In this document: positions 8,941 to 19,178 of the stretch, in pieces
Layout of the letters: the number at the start of each line of letters is the position of its first letter
Position numbering within the stretch: position 1 is the stretch's first letter
NCBI GenBank assembly: GCA_038093515.1
Contig: JBBPSI010000215.1
Location: forward strand, 1-41,016
Reading direction: 5' to 3'
From: Butyriboletus loyo
Taxonomy: Eukaryota; Basidiomycota; Agaricomycetes; Boletales; Boletaceae
DNA length: 41,016 nt
Position numbers and translations under genes: made by a program
Notes under the pieces: model-generated
Database searches by the model: none
The model's input: only the letters and a program-made list of their open reading frames with translations
Told to the model about the DNA's origin: nothing

Positions 8941-11202
8941 ATGAGTCGAAGGAGTAACAATGTACGGGGTCCAACATCTGCCCTCACAGAGTTTCTTAGG
9001 GTGCGTTTGCTATTCCGGCGCTTGCCGCCTCGTCGTTCTCAACAGCCCCAACGACAACTAGGAATCCGGCATCAACCCAGCCACGATTGCGCGTCGTGCA
9101 GCAACAAGGGACCAAGCACAAGCACAAGGCGCTACCCAGAGCGAGGGGCGAGGTGGCAACGTCAACGATACGAATCGGGGGGAGGATGAGACCGCCGCTG
9201 TACCAGCCTCGATGAGCCGTCGCGGACGGCGTCAATTAGCCGTTGTATGTCTATATCAACTTCTTTCTCGTTTTTATTTAGTGATCCGACTGTTAGGATT
9301 CGGGTTATGCGTCTGATCAACTTGACGAAGTGGAGGAAGCGTCGCCCGCGAAGAAGCGTAAAGGCAAGAGCACTGCGGCGGCTAAAGCCAAGGCGAAAAA
9401 GAATGCCAAAGCGGATGGCGATTACGAAGGGTCGTCCGAAGACGAATATACGGCCGTCTCAAAGAGCTTGTGGTCCATGGGCGGGAACGGCGATCCCAAA
9501 CCGCCTGTCGGGAGCTTTGAGAATTGTGCTCGGTGCGAAAAGCAGTTCACGGTGGTAATCATGGTTGTTCATGTTGAGATCGGAGGTCACCTTACTCTGT
9601 TTTCTTTCTTCGTTTGTACCAGACGAGATACACGTTGGCAGCGAATCCGCCACCCGGTTACCTTTGTCACCAGTGTGCGAAAGCGTCTGGGGCAGACCCG
9701 TTCAAAAAAGCGGTCACCCCTAAGAAGAGGAAGCCGGCAGCGGAAAAACGCGAAGTGATCAACTTTGAAGAACAGCGCTTCCCGACCTTGGCTGATCTGT
9801 GCATCCAGGTAAATATCCAACCTTGGTCTTGTCTCTTATTTTGACTCTCCACCAAATTGCAGCTGATCGGAAAATATATTGACGATGTCGAGGCACTTGG
9901 CGACATCGGATCAGTCAACATGGACGAAATTGCAAAATCATTGGCTCGGAACCGGAGCTTGTGAGTGGTGAATATTGTTCAAATACTAGAGCTCATACAC
10001 GGAGGAGCAGAACGTCCGAAAACGCCCAACTATTCTATGACGTACAGAACAAAAAACTTCGGTTTTACGATGTTACTAGTAAGCTCGCTTTGCTTCCCGC
10101 CCAGCCTCCAGGCTCAGCTTCATCCACAGACTTGACTCCTCCAGCTCTGATGACGCTCGCGAGCCTCAATACCAATTTGACGCACTTGCACCTTGATTAT
10201 TGCGGTCGTCTCAATTGTCCAGTCATTACCGCGTTTTCTAAATCGCTCCCCCATCTCACACATTTAAGCCTCCTTGGACCATTCCTTGTACGCGCGGAAG
10301 CGTGGATCGAGTTTTTCAAGGCCAAACCAGAATTGAAATCATTCCGCATCACTCAGAGCCCTCGGTTTGACCTCGAGTGCATAAAAACACTCGCGCAGCA
10401 TTGCACCAGGCTTGAAGAATTGCAACTGAAGGAGGTTGGACACTTGGATGACATCTTCGTAGAACCGCTCTGTGCTTTACCGCCCTTGAAATTGCTGGAC
10501 CTCTCGAATCCCGGCGTCGGTATTTTGGAAAACGGTTGGCTTCAGATCCTAGAAAGGCATGGTTCTACGTTGGAAAACTTTGACCCATCTTGGCATGAAG
10601 GATTCACTGATGTGGTGCTCGAAAATGGAATCCGGAAACATGCACGTGTCATTTCAGAACTCAGATTAGAAGGTCTATCAAGTCTGTCAGACGACGGTGT
10701 TGCCTACTTTTTCGAGAATTGGAACAAGCCTTATGACTCGGAAGACCGTGAATCCGGGATGGAAGTGGATGGTGAGGATGACTGCGGAACGTTTATTCCC
10801 AATCCCCCCCTCCGCATTGTGTCTCTCGCACGAAACCGTGCACTTTCAAGTGCGACATTCACAGCTCTGCTTGCACACTCGGCGCCGTCGCTGGTATCCC
10901 TCAATTTGAACGGCTTGGGTCCGATCTCTTCGGAGACTCTCGGACGGCTCAAGGACGTCTTAGACGTGCGCTGGTTGGACATGAGCTGGTGCCGTGAATT
11001 GGATGATTTCATAATGAAAGACGTCGTGACGAACGCGTCGAAACTGGATGAAGTGAGGGTATGGGGATGCAATCGTGTCAAGGGCACCGGTTGGGCTGGC
11101 AAGGTACAGCTCGCCTCTATTTCGCCCCAAGCTCGCATGCTGATCTGATCGTTTCAGAGAGGGCTGAAGGTCTGTGGTATTGAACCAAACGCGGGGTTGT
11201 AG
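8941..11202 (+). CDS. RAD7: DNA repair protein RAD7 / Rhp7 (nucleotide excision repair)
   Basis: Eight exons give 623 codons in one frame: 8941-9000, 9062-9244, 9297-9554, 9623-9808, 9863-9960, 10011-10078, 10130-11103 and 11158-11202. RAD7 works with the ATPase RAD16 in global-genome nucleotide excision repair, recognising UV damage in silent chromatin. Visible features are a start (NVRGPTSALTEFLRESGI) typical of the family, a basic nuclear signal (PAKKRKGKS), a zinc site made of CARC and CHQC (about residues 155-180), the LADLCIQ segment, LRFYDVTNLTPPAL, and a C-terminal leucine-rich repeat array (LTHLHLDYCGRL, LTHLSLLG, LEELQLKEVG and more). Introns are 50-68 bp, all GT-AG. Length and order fit Rhp7. 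A hAT remnant begins 63 bp after the stop. Confidence 0.93.
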
Positions 11203-11265
11203 TACGTGGGATCAATCAGGCATGCTTGTTCGTGTAAATTGTGGCTGCGTGGATTCTTGTATGAT

Positions 11266-11935
11266 TAGGGCTGAGCACGGGTGGACCCACGGGTCGGAAA
11301 ACCAACACCGTACCCGCAAACACCGAGACCGTACAGACCCGCGGCGTATCAGCAAACACTATCTCCTCGGCAGCTTCCATCCGCTTTCTCTTCTTTGAGG
11401 ACTTCACAATCTTCGCTAGGTCGTCAAAACCAATCAGATCGCACTGTATCCACAAGCCCAAGCACAGGAATGCTCAGGTTGATGATGGAGACAGAGAATT
11501 TCTTGTAAAGTGAAGGAGCTCTTGAAGTTCATCTGATGATGATGTGGGCCCCATCGAGGAGTCACCAGCCATATCTTCAGCGCACTGCCACGGTGTGCTC
11601 GTCAGGATGTAATTGACATAAATATAGATATAGGACTATAAATAAGGGGTTATTAGTAACTTGACTACTAGAGTAATCAACTATAAATGTACTTACCCAT
11701 TGCAATGCGATAGACATTAGAGTTATCGGTCTTCTTCCAGTATCTGTCCATCTTATTGCACGCTAATTTCATGGCTGCCACAACAGATGTGTGAAATCCC
11801 TGTCCGTCACCCACAGTCTTCAGGTGGTTATCCAGTTTGTCCATTGCAGGTATTACTGCCGCAATACTGGCAGTCTCGTAAGAAAAGAAGATCGTAGCCA
11901 ATTTATTCATGAATCAACGAACTTCGCTGCAGCAA
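11266..11935 (-). mobile_element. hAT transposon remnant
   Basis: A TAGGGCTGAGCACGGGT terminus at 11266, of the type seen at hAT ends, is followed by a GC-rich subterminal stretch and, on the minus strand at 11910-11677, by a transposase fragment. No matching right end was found, so the element is truncated or its right end has decayed. Confidence 0.6.
11677..11910 (-). pseudogene. hAT transposase fragment
   Basis: About 72 codons match the hAT transposase region before the dimerisation domain: AAVIPAMDKLDNHL, then VVAAMKLACNKMDRYWKKTDNSNVYRIAM, whose family form is ..NRYY..TD.S..YRIAMVLHP. The frame then runs into a GTAAGT donor-like site and stops. The RNase H catalytic part and the BED finger are not visible, so this is a relic. 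Confidence 0.75.
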
Positions 11936-12335
11936 AAAGTAATCGTCTTCGTCGTTTGCGCTCGGTGGTGTCGGATGTCTGCTTCGCCGTGTGCGCGATC
12001 TATCGCTGCACTAAGGCCACGCGAAGAATTCATCGTTACTGCGCTGGAAATCTGACGGCCCGGAAAGTAGGTTGGATACGCCAAACGGGTCCGGTTGGTA
12101 TGAGCCGCCAACTTGTGCCTCGCTAGTTAGTGGGAGGGCATGTGCATCTCCCTGATGAACCTGCCTCTCTTCGATTTCAAGTCGGGATCTATCACCCACT
12201 GGGCACGGAAGACCACAAAAATGGCTCGCGGGTTCCCTTTTCAAGTCTATTCCTGCTGAACAAGTTTCCCGGGTGCTCAGCTATATAACAAGACCGCGTC
12301 CTCTCCTCTTCAACAAGAGTCGCCACTACTACGTG
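11936..12335. other. Intergenic stretch upstream of the P450 gene
   Basis: No recognisable gene. It may hold further decayed hAT sequence and must contain the P450 promoter. Short ORFs here match nothing I know. Confidence 0.45.
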
Positions 12336-14616
12336 ATGCAGTTGACTGCTCAGTTTGCTGTCATCGTGCCAGTGTTGATCGTTGTCATAGACATCGCTCG
12401 GCGCCTCGTTCAACGCCGGCGGGAGAGAAAAAGCCTGCCTTTGCCTCCAGGTCCACCACAGATCCCCATAGCAGGAAACGCGCTCTCAATCAACCGTGAA
12501 GAGCCTTGGAAAACGTATACGAAATGGCATGCCGTCTATGGTGAGCCCAACGTAATTAAATATGATCATTAATTTTGAGTGCGCCACATGTACAGGCGAC
12601 GTACTTTATCTCCGGCTTGTGGACCAGGACGTCATAGTCATAGGATCGCGGCCCGTTGCTGTGGAATTGCTGGAGAAGCGTTCTAAACTCTATGCGGATC
12701 GTCCGTCGGTCGCTACATCCAAGCCGTGAGTGTTCGTGTTTGGGTGATTCCGTGCTCACTTGTTTGATGATGTCTTCTTAGGTATGGAATAGACCGTTTG
12801 TTTGCCTTCATCCCCTACGGTGATTATTGGCGATTATGCAGGCGGATATTTCATCAGACGTATCACGCCAATGCTGCTCTCAGCTTCCGCCCGATGCAGC
12901 TCTACAATGCTCGACAGCTGGTCAAGAACATGATTGAAGATCCGGATCGTTATCAACATCATTACCTTGTGTAAGGGACACTTTTTTCGATCATCAATCA
13001 CATTTCGATATCATGTTACACTCTTTCAGCTTCAGCATCACACTACCACTGTCCACTGTGTATCACTATGAGCCAAGCGCACAAGGTGACCCCATAGTGC
13101 GCACTTTCGAGGATTTCGCAGCTGCTGCGGTACCGGCAGCCATGCCAGAGCATGCTATCCTCCTCAAGTTATTCCCGTTCTGTAAGCTATCCACTACGAC
13201 ATCGTCGCTGGCCATGTTTGCATTTACGTTTTGAAAGTATTACACGTCCCTGACTGGTTCCCTGGATCTTGGTTGAAACACGAAGCAAAGCGTGCTCGTG
13301 ACCTATCCGAAAAGCTGACAGAGCTACCTTTCCGGTATGTCGAAGAACGCATGGTGAGTACTATGACTTCCGTATGGAATTCGTTTGACATTCCTCGTTC
13401 AACACTTAGTTAGCTTCTGATGGACGGACGATCGCCTGTATGGTTTCCGACCACCTCACTCGTGCGCGAACATACAATGCGTCGTATCGTGCAAAGTACA
13501 TTTCCGTCCTGAAAGATGCAGCCGTTACCTCACTTTTTGGTAAGTTACGTTGTCATTTCTGCTAGGATTCCTAATTTCTCACCTTGAATTTGTATAGGCT
13601 CCGCAGAGACGGTATACATCGTGATGACGTTACAATGACACATCTCATGACCTTTTTGCAGACGACCACTTCCCTGATGGTCTTCACCCTTGCCATGGTT
13701 TTGCACCCTTATGTCTGGAAGCGCGCGCAGGCGGAAATTGATGCAGTCATTGGTACCGATCGCCTTCCTGATTTTAGTGACAGACCAGCTTTACCGTATG
13801 TCGACGCCATCATTCGTGAGACTGTTCGATGGGTCCCTGTGGTACCTCTGAGTAAGACGATTGTCCCAAAGCTGCATTCGTATGAGCGGGATCTTGACAC
13901 TTTTGGTTTGTCCAGTTTGGCATGCCACATCGGAGAGCGATGTTTACAATGGCTATTATATACCAAAGGGCAAGTTCTTCATTTCCAAGACGTGCATCAA
14001 TGACGGGTGCTCATGGCTTTGTCGAACAGGCGCATCCGTGGTTGCAAATGCGTGGTGAGATCTAGCTTCGTGTGGTCGTACCTACCAACGACTGAGCGAA
14101 CAAAATGTTCATATCATACTTAGGGCGATGTCGCGTGACGAGTCTCGGTTCCCAAACGCAGAGGACTTTGTTCCCGAGAGATACCTTGACGATCAAGGTA
14201 CACTGAACGACAACAATCCGATGGATTTCGTGTTTGGTTTTGGACGGAGAATATGTGCTGGTGCGCATCGAACGCGATTGTACCGTCATTAATAAATATT
14301 GCTGATGTCTACCTCCTTTTTTTATCAGGACGGTACGCGGCAGATGGGTCGCTCTGGAGTGCCATCGCCACGATGCTTTCGACGCTCGACTTTTATCCGA
14401 CCAGAGATGCCCAAGGGAATGACCTCCCTGTTGAAGTGAAATGGTTGAATGGTATCGCTCCGTAAGTCGTCGTGATTCATGAAGCGTGATTTGGCGCAGG
14501 ATCGTTCGAGCGACGTTGACACGATATACAGTCACCCGGAGGCGTTCCCGTGTCGTATCTCTCCTCGCGCATGCCTGAACTTGGAGTCATATATGAAACG
14601 TGTGCCTACGGAGTGA
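12336..14616 (+). CDS. Cytochrome P450 monooxygenase
   Basis: Thirteen exons join into 519 codons: 12336-12540, 12596-12725, 12782-12970, 13030-13181, 13238-13353, 13410-13539, 13598-13611, 13662-13851, 13916-13969, 14030-14054, 14124-14260, 14329-14461 and 14532-14616. An N-terminal membrane anchor ([18 protein letters not shown]) and the [15 protein letters not shown] hinge place it on the endoplasmic reticulum. Key sites are intact: WRLCRR (C helix), SAETTTS (I helix), ETVR (ExxR), PERY, and the haem loop [10 protein letters not shown] with the cysteine ligand. It resembles the large O-methylsterigmatocystin-oxidoreductase-like group of Agaricomycete P450s; the substrate is unknown. Exon 7 is only 14 nt, and the intron at 13970-14029 has a GC donor (GCAAGT). 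An upstream in-frame ATG at 12273 is less likely because it would precede the anchor by 21 residues. Confidence 0.9.
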
Positions 14617-15731
14617 GTAGATTGGTGATATCACGATACATGCAAAGCGGAGGAAGGTGATCAATCAACTTGAACAAGTTTTTTTTCGATGTTCCTTGTT
14701 TCTCGAAAATAGAATATGGTCCTCAAGGACGAGGCCTTCTAATTACCATTGGAACGTAGTAGACGCAGATGCCGTCGAGTCCCTGCCGTTAAGCACGAAT
14801 CACGGCAACGCACCCGATCCTTCAAGTTGGCTTGGGGACATGTGGTCTCTTCCTATGGATCACGACGTACCATGTCCTGTTTGGGAAGACTAATGCGGCC
14901 TTGGGGGAACGACCGGAAATAACACAGACCGGGGCTTATTTAACTTCATTTGCGCCGGGCGGACGACCGCGATCAAATGGAAACGTTGTCAAGCAAACTG
15001 GCGCTCAAAATGGGATGTACTGCAAAAATGACCGACCGAGGGCTGCGAACTTTTATCGTCCATGTGTAGGGTTGTGCGGGTTGCGCGGGCGGGCGACACC
15101 GTTCGGGATACCGCACCTGCCAGCACCGTGCCGCCTGCAAGTATGAGTAGGCGCCGCTCAATCCCACCTGCAAGTGCGATGCCACAGCCGGTGTAATACG
15201 TATATCAGAACCTCGGTGTCTTCCGAATATCCACGTTCTCCATTCCCTGCCAGAATTATTCATGATGGTTCCTCCACCTGCTCGTGGGGCTGGACAAGAT
15301 TCAGTCGATACATGTTTAATGGTCCAGTTTTGAGGGGATATGAATGAGTGAGGAAGGATAATCGTCCAGGATGAAAGAGGACCGTTAACGTAGTCTGAGT
15401 CCAGTATGTAAGGCAAGGTGGGTACGGGTGCGGGTGCGAGTGCGGGTTCGGTTCGGTTCGTGGACCAACTTGTGAGGTTACGGGTGTGTCACTAAAATGC
15501 CCGGCGGCAAGATGAGCGCGATAGGGTGCGTTGCGTTGTTAAAAGGACTTGCGGCGGGTCTGATGGTGGTCATCATAAGAGAACTTGGATGGTTTTGGGA
15601 GACCAGCTTAGCAACCGCTCGCTTGGAGTACCGTCACCGGCGACTCTGTGCACTCGGATTTCTCCTACGATCATGTCGGACTAACGCAGTATTGTATTGA
15701 ACCTGGACCGCACTCAGTTGATCATTGACTA

Positions 15732-15850
15732 CCCAAAACCTAATTGCCACCTTACACCAGTCCGGCCCTCAGATAAGCAGAACCCACGCTTCTGCCTAAT
15801 CAAACTACATCAGATCGTGCGGGTGCCGTCGAAAAGGTTTTTTCTGCAAA
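15732..15850 (+). repeat. Diverged direct duplication, copy 1
   Basis: This segment shares with 16024-16150 the blocks ACCTAAT.GCCA, CACCAGTCCGGCCCTC and ACTACATCAGATC.TGCGG in the same order and orientation, with an extra block of about 20 bp in copy 2. Its origin is unknown. Confidence 0.6.
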
Positions 15851-16023
15851 CTACACGAGATGGCAACAGCCGAAAAACCCTGCCAATGTTTTCAAAACCG
15901 CTGACCAAGCAAACAACTCCTGCCGCTGAACAGAGTTATCCCCCGACGACCGCGGTTTGTCCGTTCCTCCCACCATCGCCTCAATAACCACAAAAGTGTC
16001 CTTCTTCATTTCCCTCGGCTATT

Positions 16024-16150
16024 CCAAACCTAATCGCCATGTTGCACCAGTCCGGCCCTCGGATCAGCAGAACTCCCGTTTCCTGTGTGTTCTGGGAGTC
16101 GGCCAAGCAAGCTACATCAGATCATGCGGATGCTGACGAAACGGCTTTCT
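16024..16150 (+). repeat. Diverged direct duplication, copy 2
   Basis: Second copy of the repeat described at 15732-15850, about 290 bp downstream, sharing CACCAGTCCGGCCCTC exactly. It could be a small tandem duplication or two copies of an unrecognised element. Confidence 0.6.
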
Positions 16151-17620
16151 CTAACCGTTTGCCTTGCGGCTCATCTTGATGCGACCCTATAATGGTCTCC
16201 GTGTGCGTTCCAGCCTTGGCCTTCTCACGCGGCGAGGAAAAAGTACGAGTCGAAGCGCATCCATGCGGGGTGATGGCAGTGTGATAGGCAATTATTCACC
16301 GTATAACCCCGAATTTTCTATATACAGCACTCTCCCAGTGCCGGTGCTTGGCGATTTGAACGTCATTTGCCATGATGCACCTAACCAGAGTTGCACGATC
16401 GGGTAGGCTATCTTTGTCTCTTCGTTTCATGCGTTCGAACGTCGTGTTCACCTTGTTTGGTTTTTGGACTTTGATTTAGGTATCAATTCACACAGCCATT
16501 TCGTTCGCATTCATGGTATATTGCCTTTATTTTAGTATAGCAACACATCTTGGATCTGTTTACCGGACGCGCAATATCCACAAGGTACTGTATGTGAACT
16601 GTCGTTTGCATACCCTACTATGGTCCCCTCTTCAAATCCATGCCTTCCGCGTTGTATGATCGAGCCCCTATTTTGCGAACGGGTTCGACCGATGTACGTT
16701 TTCGTGTGGACGTTGGTTGAGTGAGTGGGCCTCAAAGGAGGCTAGTGTTCATTTCTCGTGTATTCAACAGCATCACCTGAAAGGGCTAATGGTGCCAGAT
16801 TGGGGATGAATTGAATGCTTATGCTTCCGGTCCAAGCACTAGTTGACCGGAACGGAAATGAATGCCCATCATCAGGTGTGTCTCTCCCATAGCCCCTCTT
16901 CGGTAGTACGCTTTCACGTCAACGCCTCAGATCTGATGCGAGGTTGCACATGGACACTGGTTGCTCAAGGACTCTGTCAGCTCTCGAAAGTGGTTGACTC
17001 TCCCTGTTTCCGAATTATATCACAGGTTGATCAATCTCCTCAACAATATTCCTATCTCAGGGCCGACTATATCCATATCTACATGATCCACTCGCTGAAT
17101 ACATGTTATTGTTACGGCACGCCTTATCGAAGTCTAGAGCCTTGGCGTTGATATCAATGGACACTCCTTTTACGGCGTTGAAGATCTCGTCCGTGATACC
17201 AATCCTGGCTGTGCCTCCCTACAACAAGTCCCAGAACCTGTGTGTTTCTCAAGTAACCGAGTCCCCAGCTTGTCTAGTAGGTGCGCTGGCCAAATCTTGT
17301 TGTTATGTGGAATGCGTCATATCAAATTCTTTCACTGTGCTGACCTCTTGGTCGACAATTCGACACGTGGATATCCCTTGAATCCCGTGTGACGGGGATC
17401 TGGGCCAGATAAATCGAAAGTAAATCGGGCGCACGAGGAGCTCGCAGTGATGGCATACCGCATCGCTGACCTTGAACTCTCGGAGAAAGGCGAGAGCAAG
17501 CTTCGATGGCGCTCGACCATTTTGATCATCTATTGAATCAGGAATGTACTTTAAAAGCCTCCATGATCTCCCCCCTTTCTCTCTAGCTTGTGCAGCGAAG
17601 ATATTCCCTTCCGTAGAAAC

Positions 17621-18226
17621 ATGAACCCGAACCAACCATTGTTGAACAACTACGACAACCTGTATCCATCTCAGGATACACCCGATCCACTGTATGTATT
17701 TCACCGTGTCACCATCCACCCTGATGTGGTCACGCTCGTCGCCTTGATGAGTGTTACCGACGCTGACGTTTGTTTGTTTTTTTTCATTTCAAGTTATGAT
17801 TTTCTCTCGCAGCTCCTCTTGGACATCCCCGATGCCCTCCTCACCTCCACCCCCACATCATATCCATCTGCATCCGCGCCGGCACTGGCGCCGGCACCCG
17901 CACCCTTGCCCGTCCCTGACCCCCACCTCACGTGTCACTGGATCTCCCGCCACCACCCCCATCTCATCTGCGGCGCTCCCCTTCCCCCCGACCCTAAACA
18001 CGCCTGTGCGCACTTTCGCCTCGCCCACGACATCCGGGGAAACGAGAAAATCACCACCCGCTGTCTTTGGTACGCATGCGACGCGCCGCCGATGCAAAGG
18101 GGAAGCGTGATACGACATGTACTAACCGTCCATTTGAGGCTGTTGCGGTGGCAGTGTGAGGCGTGTGGCAAGGTGCTCTCGAGAAAGGGGACGGAACATG
18201 CGTGTAATAGCGGTCATGGTGTATGA
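17621..18226 (+). CDS. Small Cys/His zinc-finger protein, function unknown
   Basis: Two exons (17621-17691 and 17794-18226) give 167 codons; the 102-bp intron is GT-AG and its removal joins DTPDPL to YDFLSQLLLDIP in frame. The N-terminal third is followed by an Ala/Pro-rich low-complexity linker (residues about 45-65). The C-terminal half is a run of Cys/His pairs: TCHW....CG, HACAHFRLAHD, TRCLWYACD, M-R-S-IRHVLTVH, WQCEACGKV, HAC. This resembles the lineage-specific C2H2-like proteins common in Agaricomycetes, probably nuclear and nucleic-acid binding by inference. No specific role can be assigned. The start ATG is the one giving an uninterrupted exon 1; an ATG at 17588 in the same frame is an alternative. 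Confidence 0.65.
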   Translation: MNPNQPLLNNYDNLYPSQDTPDPLYVFHRVTIHPDVVTLVALMSVTDADVCLFFFISSYDFLSQLLLDIPDALLTSTPTSYPSASAPALAPAPAPLPVPDPHLTCHWISRHHPHLICGAPLPPDPKHACAHFRLAHDIRGNEKITTRCLWYACDAPPMQRGSVIRHVLTVHLRLLRWQCEACGKVLSRKGTEHACNSGHGV

Positions 18227-18949
18227 GTGCGAAAGAAAGGACATCAAGTTACCAGGACTCGTTGTACATATTATATCTACGAGTTTGTAAACATTTTTTT
18301 TTCCTTCCACCTCTTCTTTTTATTCCCAAGACACGACCTCGGCGCATTGTCTGGACCCTCCCACCCTTTCCCCCCGGGCTCGCGCAAGGCTCTTGTGTAC
18401 GAGATATCTTGAGGCAAAAACGGACTCGTCGTTCCGACTGATTGTCCGTTGATTGAGCCCAATCTTCCCTCGCATCCAGGGCACCCAAATATGCTCGTTT
18501 CCCCTCCAGGCATTTGCACTGGCAGTGTGCCACAGCCGCTCACTGCGAACAAGAACGGTAACCTCGTACCAACATTGGGCCCAGGTCTCGTTGTCTTCGT
18601 TATCTACACAGCATACCATGAGGGCAGGACTGAGCAGGCGGTGTAAGTGGGTGTAAGCGTGGTGACGCCCATGCTCAGTTCGGTGAGTAGACCGTATGGC
18701 CAGCGATAGGGGGGTGAAACGGATGGTATCCCCAACGCCTCTCGAGCTGGGGGCCGATTTCGGCGGGGGGAACCCCACGGAGCCATGGACCACAGAATGA
18801 ACCTTTGCGGTGATCACGAGAGAGGAGTATCATCTACAAGCCAAGCGAGCAGTTAGTGCTCTTTGGCGACGGTAAAACCGGCGGAAGAGATCTAGGTGGT
18901 GCCAATTCGACACACGAAGCAAGTATCTGTCAGTCACTGAAATGGGGAC
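18227..18949. other. Intergenic stretch before the copia insertion
   Basis: No supported gene. The host sequence is interrupted at 18949 by the copia element and resumes at 26005. Confidence 0.5.
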
Positions 18950-19165
18950 TGTTGGAGTCATGTAGACCAAACAAATACAAGCTACATTCAGCCGATCATA
19001 CGGTTGATAAGATAATAAATAAGGATTACTATCAACTCAATGAGATTAGAAATATAATTCAATAAAAGTTGTATATTAGAAGAGTTGTAGGAGACATAAT
19101 TATTTATTCTCCTGCTCCTGATTTCCTGTGCGAGATCACTCAGAAAACACTTCGCTATCTCTACA
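18950..19165 (+). repeat. 5' LTR of copia element, family C
   Basis: The 216-bp LTR starts TGTTGGAGTC and ends TCTCTACA. It equals the 3' LTR in length once the two insertions there are removed. It also serves as the empty site for the solo LTR B: AGAAGAGTTGTAGGAG is uninterrupted here. Confidence 0.95.
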
Positions 19166-19178
19166 GGTTATGAGCCCC
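19166..19178 (+). other. Primer-binding site, tRNA-iMet half type
   Basis: GGTTATGAGCCCC immediately follows the 5' LTR and is complementary to the anticodon arm of initiator tRNA-Met, the half-tRNA priming known from copia and Ty5. Confidence 0.8.

Larger units (their letters stand above)
14617..17620. other. Gene-free stretch of about 3 kb
   Basis: No ORF here has recognisable domains or a convincing exon chain. It contains GC-rich segments at 15064-15190 and 15411-15480 with GGGTGC-like repetition, one beginning TAGGGTTGTGCGGGT like a hAT terminus, and a diverged direct duplication at 15732-15850 and 16024-16150. The rest shows nothing I can name. Confidence 0.5.

Noticed and set aside
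9961..11148. Single-exon LRR protein of 395 codons
   Set aside because: It is the RAD7 LRR region plus unspliced intron sequence; the N-terminal exons, an internal 51-bp intron and the last exon belong to it.
14973..15416. 147-codon minus-strand ORF
   Set aside because: No recognisable domain; its composition follows the GC-rich repeat-like DNA beneath it.
17303..17719. 138-codon minus-strand ORF
   Set aside because: No domain, no family resemblance, and it overlaps the first exon of the zinc-finger gene.
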